Of a DNA stretch of 64,000 nt, positions 13,301 through 25,510 are shown piece by piece. Made by a program: the position numbers and the translations under genes. This DNA comes from Liolophura sinensis (Eukaryota; Mollusca; Polyplacophora; Chitonida; Chitonidae): NCBI RefSeq assembly GCF_032854445.1, contig NC_088300.1, forward strand, positions 26,145,608 through 26,209,607. Reading direction: 5' to 3'. The stretch's first letter is position 1. Each line of letters starts with the position of its first letter. The notes beneath the pieces were generated by a model. It saw only the letters and a list, made by a program, of their open reading frames with translations, was not told the DNA's origin and searched no databases.

Positions 13301-15822
13301 TTGTACTTCACACCTGCAGAAAGGTAAATTAGCCACCGTCCTCCTCATGGATGTTGTACTTCACACCTGCAGAAAGGTAAATTACCCACCGTCCTCCTCG
13401 TGGATGTTGTACCTTATACCTATAAGAAAGTAAACTAGCCAACGTCTTCCTCATGGATTTTGTACTTTATACCTGCAGGAAGGTAAATTAGCCACCGTCC
13501 TCATCATGGATGTTGTACTTTATACATATAGGGATGTAAATTAGCCACCGTCCTCCTTGTGGATGTTGTACTTTATACCTATAGGCAGGTAAATTAGCCA
13601 CCGTCCTCCTCGTGGAAGTTGTACTTTATAACTATATGACGGTAAAGCATCCACCGTCCTCCTCGTGGATGTTGTTCCTGATACCTGGAGGAAGGTAAAT
13701 TAGCCACCGTCCTCCTTGTGGATGTTGTACTTTATACCTGCAGGAAGGTAAATTAGCCACCGTCCTCCTCGTGGATGTTGTTCCTGATACCTGTAGGAAG
13801 GTAAATTAGCCACCGTCCTCCTCGTGGATGTTGTACTTTACAGATATAGGGATGAAAATTAGCCACCGTCCCCCTTGTGGATGTTGTACTTTATACCTAT
13901 AGGCATGTAAATTACCCACCGTCCTCTTCGTGGATGTTGTACTTTATAACTATATAAAGGTAAAGCATCCACCGTCCTCCTCGTGGATGTTGTACTTCAC
14001 ACCTGCAGAAAGGTAAATTAGCCACCGTCCTCCTCGTGGATGTTGTACTTCACACCTGCAGAATGGTAAATTAGCCACCGTCCTCCTCATGGATGTTGTA
14101 CTCTACACCTGGAGAAAGGTAAATTAGTCACCGTCCTCCTCGTGAATGTTGTACCTTATACCTATAAGAAAGTAAACTAGCCAACGTCCTCCTCATGGAT
14201 TTTGTACTTTATACCTGCAGGAAGGTAAATTAGCCACCGTCCTCCTCATGGATGTTGTACTTTATACATATAGGGATGTAAATTAGCCACCGTCCTCCTC
14301 GTGGATGTTGTACTTTATACCTATAGGCAGGTAAATTAGCCACCGTCCTCCTCGTGGAAGTTGTACTTTATAACTATATGACGGTAAAGCATCCACCGTC
14401 CTCCTCGTGGATGTTGTTCCTGATACCTAGAGGAAGGTAAATTAGCCACCGTCCTCCTTGTGGATGTTGTACTTTATACCTGCAGGAAGGTAAATTAGCC
14501 ACCGTCCTCCTCGTGGATGTTGTTCCTGATACCTGTAGGAAGGTAAATTAGCCACCGTCCTCCTCGTGGATGTTGTACTTTACAGATATAGGGATGAAAA
14601 TTAGCCACCGTCCCCCTTGTGGATGTTGTACTTTATACCTATAGGCATGTAAATTACCCACCGTCCTCTTCGTGGATGTTGTACTTTATAACTATATAAA
14701 GGTAAAGCATCCACCGTCCTCCTCGTGGATGTTGTACTTTACACCTGCAGAAAGGTAAATTAGCCACCGTCCTCCGCATGGATGTTGTACTTCACACCTG
14801 CAGAAAGGTAAATTAGCCACCGTCCTCCTCATGGATGTTGTACTTCACACCTGCAGAATGGTAAATTAGCCACCGTCCTCCTCATGGATGTTGTACTTTA
14901 CACCTGCAGAAAGGTAAATTAGCCACCGTCCTCCTCGTGGATGTTGTACTTCACACCTGCAGAAAGGTAAATTAGCCACCGTCCTCATGGATGTTGTACT
15001 TCACACCTGCAGAATGGTAAATTAGTCACCGTCCTCCGCATGGATGTTGTACTCTACACCTACAGAAAGGTAAATTAGTCACCGTCCTCCTCATGGATGT
15101 TGTACTTTACACCTATAGGAAAGTAAACTAGCCAACGTCCTCCTCATGGATGTTGTACTTTACACCTGCAGAAAGGTAAATTAGTCACTGTCCTTCTCGT
15201 GGATGTTGTACTTTACACCTGCAGAAATGTAAATTTGTCACCGTCCTCCTCGTGGATGTTGTACTTTATACCTGCAGGAACATGAATTAGCCACCGTCCT
15301 CTTCATGGATGTTGTACTTCACACCTGCAGAAAGATAAATTAGCCACTGTCCTTTTTGTGGATGTTGTACCTGATACCTGCAGAAAGGTAAATTAGTCAC
15401 CGTCCTCCTCATGGATGTTGTACTTCACACCTGCAGAAAGGTAAATTAGCCACCGTCCTCCTCATGGATGTTGTACTTTACACCTGCAGAAAGGTAAATT
15501 AGCCACCGTCCTCCTCGTGGATGTTGTACATGATACCTGCAGGAAGGTAAATTAGCCACCGTCCTCCTCGTGGATGTTGTACTTTACACCTGCAGAAAGG
15601 TAAATTAGTCACCGTCCTCCTCATGGAATATTGTACTTCACACCTGCAGAAAGGTAAATTAGCCACCGTCCACCTGGTGGATGTTGTACCTGATACCTTC
15701 AGGAAGGTAAATTGGCCACTGTCCTCCTCATGGATGTTGTACTTTATACCTGCAGGAAGTTAAATTAGCCACCGTCCTCCTCATGGATGTTGTACTTATA
15801 CCTATATGAAGGTAAATTAGGC
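10328..15822 (-). repeat. Right 53-bp satellite array, inverted relative to the left one (about 104 units)
   Basis: Units on the plus strand read CCGTCCTCCTCGTGGATGTT, then GTACTTTATACCT, then a (G/C)AGGAAGGTAAATTAGCCA part. This is the exact reverse complement of the left monomer. Several subtypes recur in the same order (CTGCAG, GATATAGGGATG, TATATGACGG variants). A block of about 2117 bp is duplicated in tandem (near 11.2-13.3 kb and 13.3-15.45 kb). For example GCCAACGTCTTCC recurs at 11321 and 13438, and CCGTCCCCCTTG near 11752, 12491, 13868 and 14609. Confidence 0.95.
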
Positions 15823-18794
15823 ACATTTTATATAGATGCCGGGGGAAAACCACCGTCTTGCCAAGTACCTGTATACTGTACAGTCCTACAGGCCTATGAA
15901 CCCCATGTCGGGACAACGGGTCTGGAGAGGCCGTGGGCTGTTGGGTCCTTATGATATAGAATACCTTGTCTTATTCATCATCTGTCTTCGATAGTTCGAT
16001 AATTTATACCGATAATTTATAAGATACCTTGTCTTATTCATCATCTGTTGTCTATAGTTCGATTATTTTGGAGAAGCCCTGTAGTAAATAAAATTTAAGT
16101 TAATAGTATGAGATATACAGTGATATAATCCGTATGTCTTTTTAGTGAACACAAATGTGTAACTATATCCCACTACTTTACATTTCGCGCCATATGTGTG
16201 GTCATGCGCACTACACCGTCCTCCTGATGGATGTCCGTTCTCCTGGTGGATGTACTTCCGTTCCCCTCGTGGATGTAGGCTGACGAGTACTGTTGGTTAC
16301 GAGTGCATGTTACACTTTAATGCAGCGGGTTTTTTCCATGACGAAAGGTACGAGAAAGGTGACCTACTTCTAGCTGTCGCAACAACAGTACTCATCACAG
16401 TGCACCTCATCGCTGGGACCGGCGTGAGTAAACTGGTGTTCCACACAGGGACACAGACCGCTTATATCAACCCAAAAAATAAATAAACCCAGTACTCCAG
16501 TAGGCCCTACTACAGCCCTTTCATGTATCGAAGATTATCGGCTGGTCGCTAAATACTATTACTACATGATCATGTAACTGCAAGGCAGTGGCGTTCGGCA
16601 GTGTACGCCCATCATTGTATATTTTAAATTTTACGTACCGCTCCGGTACATATAAATCTAATGCCAAAGATGAAATTAGGGCCTAGATATGTGTAACATT
16701 CTATCATATCAGCAACTTAAATTTCAAGTGTATAGTGAATGACGTAAGACATCAACTATTTATCAGGGTTGCGAATGTATTTGCAACTTTCTTTATTTAT
16801 TTACTTACTTAAAGCATGCATATAGTGCCGACCGCTAACGCACGTAGATATTGGAAATTATAGTCTCCACGCGAGGAAAACTGGCAGGTGTGCGTTAAAT
16901 TTTTGCTCATGTATAGGCCTAGAGATATTAGAAAATCAACTCAACAAGATAGGAGATTGCATGGTCAGTCTTAGCACTTATATAAAATATGTTGGGCAAC
17001 ATATCATATTGCTATATAAGTCTAGTTTAAGCTTCTGTATATACCGGTACTATATATGGGAGAATCATTTAGATAAGAGTATTGCTAGCTAATATACCCG
17101 TGGCCGTCTTTATCCTGTAGATAGATCTTAATCGTTTAACGTTTACTACATATAGCTGGGTCACTTAACGTTATTCCCCCTCCCAGTTTATGCAGCGTGC
17201 AAACTTATCATAAGACCGGGTCATTAACTATCAGCATTAGAGCCTGTATGTGACTTTAACTGTGGATCCATATACCATTGAAGAACTTTATGTATCCTCC
17301 ATTCCGTCAGTCGACAAGGGGACTATATACTGTACATGAGCATGGAATCTTCTCATTAATGAATTTATTTTATGAATTCAGCCAAGTTATGGTGTGAAAG
17401 CAAGTTAGGCCTAAGCCAAAGTGACAATGATAATTCATGTGATCGAATTCTAGCATTGGATCTTAACATATTTTTTTTTGTTTGAGGCTGTTCTTCGTAT
17501 TTTTAGGGATAATACTTGATTATTAAATGTCAGTAATAAGTAATGGGTTCGCTAAATGTGCTGGCGACTTTTGCTTAATCTACGGGCATAGGCCTGTATT
17601 ATTCAAGCTCTAGGACTCGACTGTCTAAAGGAAACGGGATCGATAACTCTGGAATAGACTGGTTAGTGATTGACTTTTTAAATGTCATTCTCGGTAGGAT
17701 CAACAAATCAATGAATAAATAAAAGCAAAGATACATACTGATTTTATAGAGACTCGTGTACACAACAAATATCGGTAGTTTATAAAAACTGCTCTGTGGA
17801 GATTTTGTTTGTTGTAAGCGATAACACATTTTAGGGTGGAGACCCAATCTGCTGAAGTCGGCCCTGGTCTACGATACGACAATTTGCTTAACAACTTTGG
17901 TAGGCCAACTTGGATATGCATATTCATAACATGAGGTAATCTTTGTCCTAGTTATAATTCCCTGTGGTAAAAGTTTAATTTTCCCTAGAAAGACACTCCA
18001 TAAAATGTATATTATTCTCACATTATCTTACCGACCATATGAGGTAGACTATACACTTCTTTATAGACTGGGATGCACTCATGGAAGCAGGTTCACGGTG
18101 TCTTCAAGTTAATATAGGCTAGACGGGCTTATAGCGTAATATACTTGACTTAATTACACATGAAAGCCTTGCAATTTTTAAAAATAAACTCAACTGAACA
18201 ATATGATAGCTCATTGCAATTGCAGCCCTGTTATAATCTGAGATATGATCTCATCAAAACTGCCTCACCACCCGCCCACCCTTATTAGGGCGTAAAATTT
18301 GCTTTCATCTTTGTCACATTTTCGGCTTGCTCTGCCGAATTTACTTGACCGATGGAAAAAAAGACATTATTTCACGGCCTATACTTCATTAGCCCAAAGC
18401 GCATGTTTCGCCCAAGCTCCGGCAGGTCTACTTCCAAGAAAGATATGCAAATGACCCCAAATCCCATGGTAGCCTATTTTTCATCAAAATTTAAGAAATA
18501 ACATGAAATCTCTAAATGTATTAACTGTTCACGATCGAGAATGGCCAGTGCCATTTTCATCAGAAAATCTCTGTTCGTTCCGTAGATCTTGTTAAGAAAT
18601 ATATCCTACATGATAAACATGTTTGGTCAAGTGAACAGTACATAACACGTGAGACATGGACCTTATAGCTCACGTGTATGTTGATTTCTCTGCCTAGACG
18701 ACAAACGCTATCACGCCCCTCAGGATATCTAGTGGTAATGTACATCGCTTCACACAGCGGACAGACAAGCCCATGTGTGCGGACAATATTCAAG
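15823..18794. other. Unique spacer with outer inverted satellite fragment
   Basis: At 16205-16275 three short CCTCNTGGATG-type units mirror those at 225-290. An ORF follows (separate entry). From 16500 to 18794 I see only AT-rich unique sequence with short ORFs lacking domains, and no SINE of full length. Confidence 0.4.
16295..16486 (+). CDS. Possible short ORF or first exon with one membrane segment
   Basis: An open frame from the ATG near 16307 reads MLHFNAAGFF, a charged HDERYEKGD part, then LLLAVATTVLITVHLIAG, long enough for one membrane span or signal anchor. It contains a textbook donor (GGC|GTGAGTAA near 16421) and stops at 16486 if unspliced. It is more GC-rich than its surroundings. 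It reads outward from the right array, mirroring the outward gene on the left. There is no family match and no partner exon found. It may be chance. Confidence 0.25.
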   Translation, partial: GYECMLHFNAAGFFHDERYEKGDLLLAVATTVLITVHLIAGTGVSKLVFHTGTQTAYINPKNK

Positions 18795-19792
18795 ATGAAG
18801 CTTTTAATATTGTCGTTAGCTGTTTTATCATGCGTGATATTTACCAAAGGATGTGAGCCCCCAGACTGTGACAGAAAAGACTGTGGATCTTGTGGTGAGA
18901 GAACAATTTGTATTTTTTGTTTAAAATTAATCACCATACCAAGAGTATTTTCTGCACAACTCACAGTTATGTAATATGTTCAAAAATAAATACGGCAATA
19001 TGTCCGCGTCCTGATTTTTGGATGTTTTTTTTCATTTCCACAGGAAACGCATGCTGTGCTATTGAAATCCACTGGCGTGAGTATAAGCACTACATACAAT
19101 CGCTTTTTTAATTTTTTTATTTTTTTTTGATTGGTGTTTAACACAGTCAGGTTAATGCATGGGTGGAGGAAATCGGAGTAAACGCACGACCTTCGGCAGT
19201 TACCTGACAAACCTCCTCTGGGAGCTGGATTCATGTCATATAGGCTATATCGAATCCAGTCACCTCAATGCCTGTATACGTCCAACTGAAAATATTTGCC
19301 CACTACAATTTTATCAATTATTTAAGAAATACTTGAAACGAAAATGTTGTTCTGTCATCTTCTGCTAATTTTTTATCTTCTTTATTATTTGCGTATTAAC
19401 AAAATTATGCCCAAGGCATTATTCTACTTTAGCAAATAGCTTATATTTTATATATATCGCCTGCATGCAATTTTTTTTATCTCTCTTAATTAATGTATAA
19501 ACATAATTTATAAAAGAACAAAACAAAAGCTTTATTTTGCATTTATTTTCAGCGGCACAAACTGAAGACATTTATAAAACGATGATGGGTGGCTTAACGA
19601 ACGGTGGGTATAAAGCAGACCTGTATGCAGACGCACAGGTTTATGAATAACACGATCTAAGTAATAAAAATCACAAATATATATTTGATCATAGTTAATG
19701 ATCATGTGGTATAATTTATACAAGCATATTTGTAAATAAAAGCAATCAACCATAACGTTGCTCATTCAGTGCTGCGTATATATGCGCTGTAT

Positions 19793-19827
<35 letters not shown>

Positions 19828-22800
19828 TTCGACTGGTGTTTTACGCCGTCCTCACGAATATTTCACTTAAATGTTGTCAGCATTACGTTTGGAGGAAACC
19901 GGACAAGGCCCGGGGGTTGAACTCCAATCAGCTAAATAAACCAAACATATATATATCATGTATACAGGTGGACCTGATTCCCGGTACACTTTTAAAGGGG
20001 GTTACGACCTGAGGAAGGATAAAGCCAAGGCGGATTTTATCCTGCAGGTGGGTAGGATATAGTGCTGACTGAATTCACCTGTTGTTCAATACAGAGTTGC
20101 TGGTTTGTGTAAATGAGAGTTTAGAATTTCGTACTTTTGTACGTAATGGTGTTGGTTATACCAATGATATTTTGCTCACTTGAATGCATGATTGTTGAAT
20201 GTACTGGCCGAATGATGCGTTATGGGTCAATATTTGGTAATGTCCAGTTTTCAATGGTGCAAACATGTTTTTTCAGCTTCTTATTTGACGGGTATTTTTG
20301 GTTATATGATCAACGTATAGCACTGAACTACATTATTTTAATAGTGTACACTATTACTTACATAATTTTAATTAATTTTTTCCACTCTTAGCGGTACTAA
20401 TTAGCATAAAATGTCATCTCGGTCACGAAATGGATACACATATTGCGGTCGTCTGAAATCCTTTGCTCTATGTTGTAGAAGTCTTTGCAATTCTCTAGTT
20501 TCACCGTGAAAGCTTGAACATCAAATCTGCCTTCCAAAATCTAATTAAAAGCCAGAAAGTAAAAATCTAGTGATATCCTCTGTTGCAAAACGACAACAAG
20601 CTCTAAAATAATCCACTTGACTACAGACTGTCACTCCAGACATACGCAATGATCAACCTTATGGTTAATTTTCAAAATCTTGCTGACATGTCCATCTGAA
20701 AAAGGTTAGATGTGGCCTTCTTTGTAGAACATAGTTATTATATCAAGGAAAATCTTTCACGTGACGCAGGTGACATGCTGTGACGGAGATGACAAACTGT
20801 GACGTAGATGACAAACTGTGACGCAGATGACAGTTAATGCCAAAAGGCAAAGTATCAGTAGTTATTCAAACTGACTTCAATGCTTTGGAATGAAATTAAG
20901 TAGTAACAACGACGGTGGGTCTTACGTGTACATATACGTGAAACCTCAACAAAACATGTATGGGTAATATATCGCTGTTATTAGGTAATAAAATTCACAT
21001 GTCACATGAAAGGCTGTAGATGGGCTCTTTTTAACCTCGTCAACCAATATGAGTTCAAGGGAGGAGTCAGAAAGGTCGTGAAAAGTGTCACCGATTTACC
21101 CATGTAGTTCTAATGTACTGTCGCAGTATGTTTTAGCACCCCCGTAAGGTTTTCTTCTATTTGGGTGTGTAAACCCGCCTAGATCATCGTTGTTGTGAAG
21201 CACAATACTTAGTTCGCAAAATACCGTCAAATTATATTTTTTAACAATAACATTTTAGTGTTGTCTGTTCGCACTCTTTAGCTGTATGCGCGATACAAAA
21301 TGGTCGCATTTCCATTGATTCGACCAGGCCATGATTTTAAAAAATGTTTGTTGCGAGTAAGGTGACTTGAGTCGCTAATTTCGGGCCGACTCAATTTTTT
21401 TCCCGGGAATGTGAGAATTTCTTTCTTTGGGAGACAAACATTGCCTAACACGAACCACTGCACTGCTCTGATTTACAGACATTAGTTTCAGTATTATAGG
21501 TTTGCTCTCACTGGAGTCAGAAGACAATTCATTACATCCACTACATTACAGCATCATGAATGTAGGTCCCCAAAATCTAACAATGGCATCGTTTAAAAAC
21601 CTAATGTTTTGGAGCCGATAGTCAGTACTGCTGGGTACGTCATTTCGTCATTAGATGAGCTGACCCACATTCGTGCGGGTAAGGCCTTATAATCCCTCAC
21701 TTGCACTGCACAATAAGCAGACCCTTTTTAGGCCTTTGGGTTCTAGGTTTTGGGTTCTACGTTGTTGCCTTTCGGAAACCAAACTTTCATAAAAAAACTT
21801 TCTTTGAGATTTGATTATAAGACATATCTAGTTTAAAGAGGTATACTAAACATCTGTGGCAAAAATCCATTTCACTGAAAATCAAAATCAAATCAAATTT
21901 TCTTCATTTATCAAGAAGAGTGCAAATTATTGCTTTTCAGTAAGTATCAGACTTGTACCTGTACTATATATAACTGTTAAAATTTTATTTATGGTGTGAA
22001 TTCAGTATACAGTGTTGTATATACAGATATCTTCGTACGCAGCAACATATGCGTGTGCGTTTGTGTCGGTCTATCTTAACAGATGAGCCATTGTGTAACA
22101 GTCATCTCCGTAACAGGAATTGTCATCTGCGTCACGCAAAAATGTGACGTAAATGACCGTGACGTAGCTGACAGAAAACTATCTTACTGGCTTGTATGGG
22201 ACTGGTTGATGCCGTAACGGATGTTACTGTTCCGTCGCACCATAGAGGTCAACTTATTTTGTCACTTAGCAATCGCTTTTTGGGAAGCAGTATTTAATAG
22301 TTGCATACCTTTGGCCGTTCGCAGATGACAAAGAAATATAAAAAAAAAACTACATTTGGGTAGAGAGGCAGAAATTTTTATAACAATACCGGTAACAATT
22401 GTTATGGCGGACCTTTAACTTTAAATCTAAGTTTTTATCAGAGTTCAGTCCCAGAAGCAAATTTTTTGTAATGAAATGAGCATAATCAGAATTATATCAG
22501 TGCGCAATTTTTTCGGAGTATATGCTGGGACATGCTATACACGAGTAACTTGCCAGGTATAAAAATAATTATTACAGTGATATTCCAACGTCGTAAGTAT
22601 GGATTTAATCTTATAACTGTATTAGCTTATTAATCAAGGTGAAAAAATTGTCCAGATCCGAAAAAATCAAAACGTATGTGATATCATAACTGAAGGACAT
22701 GAATGCGCGACATTACCGGATATTCACCCTTATACGATGATAGTTGTGACATGGTTCGCTCGGAGGAGTGTTTTATTTGTGCTTGTGTTGTATTTGGTGG

Positions 22801-24609
22801 TTTTATATGGTTTGAGGTGTGAATTGGAAATGGGGAACCTATCAAGCCCGTATAAAGTAATTCGGGTCCAAGCTTTGTAGTCTGCTATTCAATTCTGCCT
22901 TTGTGGGGACGATTTGTTGGCAAACTGGTAACGCATGTAGTGCCCATGTGTTACAAGTGAACAATGTCCAACCCATCTTCGCCCAGAGTCGACAGTATCA
23001 AAGAAAATGTACACCAATATCGGTAAATTAATATGCCGTTCCTTATTGCATTAAACTGTTTAGCTGACAACAACATTGTTTTGAAAGTTCGTTTTTTAAA
23101 GCTTGTTGGCATTTCTTTCTTTTTTTAAAATTTTAATAATTGTTGCAAAATGTAAAGAAATAAACACATGTTAAGCACTAAAATAAAATGTGCAATGTTA
23201 GGAATCGAACACATGACCTCCTTCGTCAAGATGTGCTTGATACTACTATGTTGAGTGGACATTTCTAATTACCATAATAATAATAACAATAATTCAAGTT
23301 GTGCAAATATATGACTGAGTGAACCACATGATACTTCGGAATAGCTTACAACTAACTCGATGTCAAATATGCGCAAATAATTTTGATTCACGTAATCATA
23401 TTTTTATTATGGAGGTAATTCCTTCAGGAAAATGCCAAAAAAAAAAACGATATCTGATATGACCTCACTTTTAGCCTCTCATAAATTATATAAGTATGAT
23501 TCACAACAGTGCAATTTTCCACAGACATATATTGTATATTTTTTCAAGTAGCTTTTCTTATTTTCTTTTGTTTTGTTTTTTTTTTTTTTTTGTTTTTTTT
23601 TGTTTTTTTTTTTTTTGGCATGAAAAAATTAAATAAACATCACTCCTGCACCATCGAGTTAGATTCTAGTTGAATGCCAGGGGTCCTTTTCGGTAAGAAT
23701 GTCAAAGTTTCAACGTCATTTCAGTTGCCATATTCGTTGCCCTATATATTGTTGGCATTTAGCAATTATATCAAATCTTTTTCTTGTAGGGCTGGCATAC
23801 AACTCTTAAAAATCATTACAACGACACCCTCGATTTCACCCTGGTGCCAACGAATGACACGTACTCTATAGTTAACGCTTTCTCTATATCACAAATAGCC
23901 ACAGCCTACTGTGACGCCGGGCAGAACTATAAAAACATCATTGCTCTCATGAATTCGTTTGGTGAGTTTATCTTTTACGTTTTTGGTTTCACTTTTTTTT
24001 TAATATTTGCGCGTTTTTTGTGGACAAAACGTTGCAAGTTAGTGTTTTCTGCGTTGCTCATCTGTGAAACCGAACTTAGTTCTAGTCAGTTTGTCTCCGT
24101 GAATCATTTGATGCAAGCTCTTTAAAAATTGATCTGAGCCAAAATAAACAAATTGTGGAGCTTTTTCTTTCTTTGGATACAACATCATCTTTGTAGATTT
24201 TATCACTTCCCCCTTGTATGACTTATTGTCCATATTGGAAAAGCGCTTTCTATCAGTTACGGAATTGATGTATTTCGAAGTTATATGCAGTGGGGTAATG
24301 TTTTGTCTTGAGTGCATGGTACCGTTGGTGTAAAACCTTCAAATACCAGTTTTGCAGACAACGGTATGTAAAAATCCTATTTCGATATCGAGTGTCATGC
24401 AGCTGAAATATACATGCATTCCAAGTCAAAAGAAGTGAAGCCTGCTACATACCGAAAAATGGAATCATATCTAGTAAAAGATTGACATAATGGGCCTAAG
24501 AATGATTTTCTTTATAAACCAAAAACTCTGAATTTATAAATGCTTTACCTACATCTTTGCAGGTGTTGAGTACCAATGGGTCGTTGTCCATGGGTGTCCT
24601 CAGCGGTGA
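18795..24609 (+). CDS. Small secreted cysteine-rich protein, paralog A
   Basis: Six exons (18795-18894, 19044-19076, 19553-19603, 19968-20047, 23790-23961, 24563-24609) give 160 aa with all phases matching. Residues 1-19 form a signal peptide (MKLLILSLAVLSCVIFTKG). The mature start is CEPPDCDRKDCGSCGNACC, then GGPDSRYTFKGG, the sequon in HYNDT, AFSISQIATAYCDAGQNYKN and a final VVHGCPQR. The mature protein has eight cysteines, which could form four disulfides. An upstream in-frame ATG at 18678 was rejected because the two paralogs start at the hydrophobic leader. Intron 4 (3.7 kb) holds TGACG-motif clusters, a dispersed repeat and a T-rich tract. I know similar uncharacterised proteins in marine invertebrates, but no function. 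Confidence 0.85.
19790..19925 (-). mobile_element. Partial SINE (RUDI type)
   Basis: A TTTA-repeat tail, ACTGGTGTTTTACGCCGT and the GGAGGAAACCGGACAAGGCC segment are present; the tRNA head is missing. It lies in intron 3 of paralog A. A more worn relative (TTGATTGGTGTTTAACACAG, GGTGGAGGAAATCGGAGTAA) lies near 19126-19230 in intron 2. Confidence 0.7.
20755..20835 (+). repeat. Short TGACG-rich tandem repeat
   Basis: Four units of about 20 bp follow the pattern CTGTGACGNAGATGACAAA. Each carries a TGACG half-site and a second TGAC. A reversed and partly mixed cluster lies at 22107-22175 in the same intron. Confidence 0.7.
22107..22175 (-). repeat. Second TGACG-rich cluster, mainly inverted
   Basis: The stretch reads GTCATCTCCGTAACAGG, TGTCATCTGCGTCACG, then ATGTGACGTAAATGACCGTG and ACGTAGCTGACAG. 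The first half is in reverse orientation to the cluster at 20755, the second half in direct orientation. Confidence 0.6.
22850..22997 (+). repeat. Unnamed dispersed repeat, copy 1
   Basis: The core parts are AAGTAATTCGGGTCCA, TCTGCCTTTG, TTGGCAAACTGGTAACGCAT and CCCAGAGTCG. The same parts in the same order recur at 27372-27541, and shorter pieces at 24848-24918 and 43655-43808. No family is recognised. Confidence 0.65.
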
Positions 24610-24847
24610 AACGATGGAATGGTCTTTATGCAAATAGAACAAAAAACAACAGAAAAATCTGAAAGTGTTTTGGTGTCCAGTCCTTTGAAACTCCCATAAC
24701 AGCTTAAGCACGGGCATCATTGCAGGGCAGTAAATAGTTTCAGCCTTGAAATATTTGATACACTCTCCAGAAAACGATACAGACCAATGGGAAAGCTTTC
24801 ACACCTATAGTAATTTTGAGCTAATCTGTGTATTCCTATATCTTCGA

Positions 24848-24918
24848 TGATGTTTTGTCGGCAAACTGGTAACCTACAATGTGTACATATGTAATACCAA
24901 GTAACAATTGCACGGGAA
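24848..24918 (+). repeat. Unnamed dispersed repeat, fragment
   Basis: It carries GTTTTGTCGGCAAACTGGTA followed by ACCTACAATGTGTACATATG, matching the middle of the copies at 22850 and 27372. Confidence 0.45.
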
Positions 24919-25334
24919 AAATATATCCAATTGAAAGTAGTTATGATACACTTGCAGACATGGCCACAGCCGCCTGTTTGGCGATTTTTGGGTTGACTGT
25001 TGACTGGCGTATGATACAAAGCTTCCATCGACTCCCTTAAAATTTATTGACATATATCTCACCACTGCTTTTTGTTGTTTGGTTGATTTACAATCGTCAT
25101 ATTCCAATCCCTTATCATTCTTTTATTCTTTGTAAGCAGTAAGACATCTAGAAATTTCTTATCCAATTAATCTTATTTTTAAATTTTCTATATACTTGTA
25201 CACCAAGGCTTCTTGTGGTACTCATTGAGATAAAATGTGAGCACTTGTGGTATGTACACTGATCGAGTAGGCAAGTGTCTGACCCGGTGTCTTTGAACAT
25301 GGTGTTTGAGTCATGCAGCGTTATATGCAAATAT

Positions 25335-25510
25335 ATGTGCTTTCGATTTTACGTCGTACTTAATAATTTTCAAGTCATATAACAATTAGACTGTGTACAT
25401 ATACTGTGGCACTGCGAGTTCATACCGCCGAAGTGCTGCCGCCAGTGAAGTATCATGCCGAAGACACCAGACAAGACACCACACCCAGTCACATCATACT
25501 GACACCGGGC
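25335..25510 (-). mobile_element. Second SINE family, reverse copy
   Basis: The left end, TTTACGTCGTACTTAATAAT, is the reverse complement of the 3' part of the plus copies at 37277 and 43886. GTGGCACTGCGAGTTCATAC and GCCGCCAGTGAAGTATCATG match their middle. Confidence 0.65.

Noticed and set aside
503-15822. The regular repeats as a CRISPR array
   Set aside because: Units are contiguous 53-bp tandem copies without unique spacers, and the host DNA is eukaryotic.
18678-18794. Upstream in-frame ATG for paralog A
   Set aside because: It would put 39 polar residues before the signal peptide; both paralogs start at the leader.
18560-18964. 134-codon minus-strand ORF
   Set aside because: It overlaps exon 1 of paralog A antisense, with no domain and no paralog in the sister copies.
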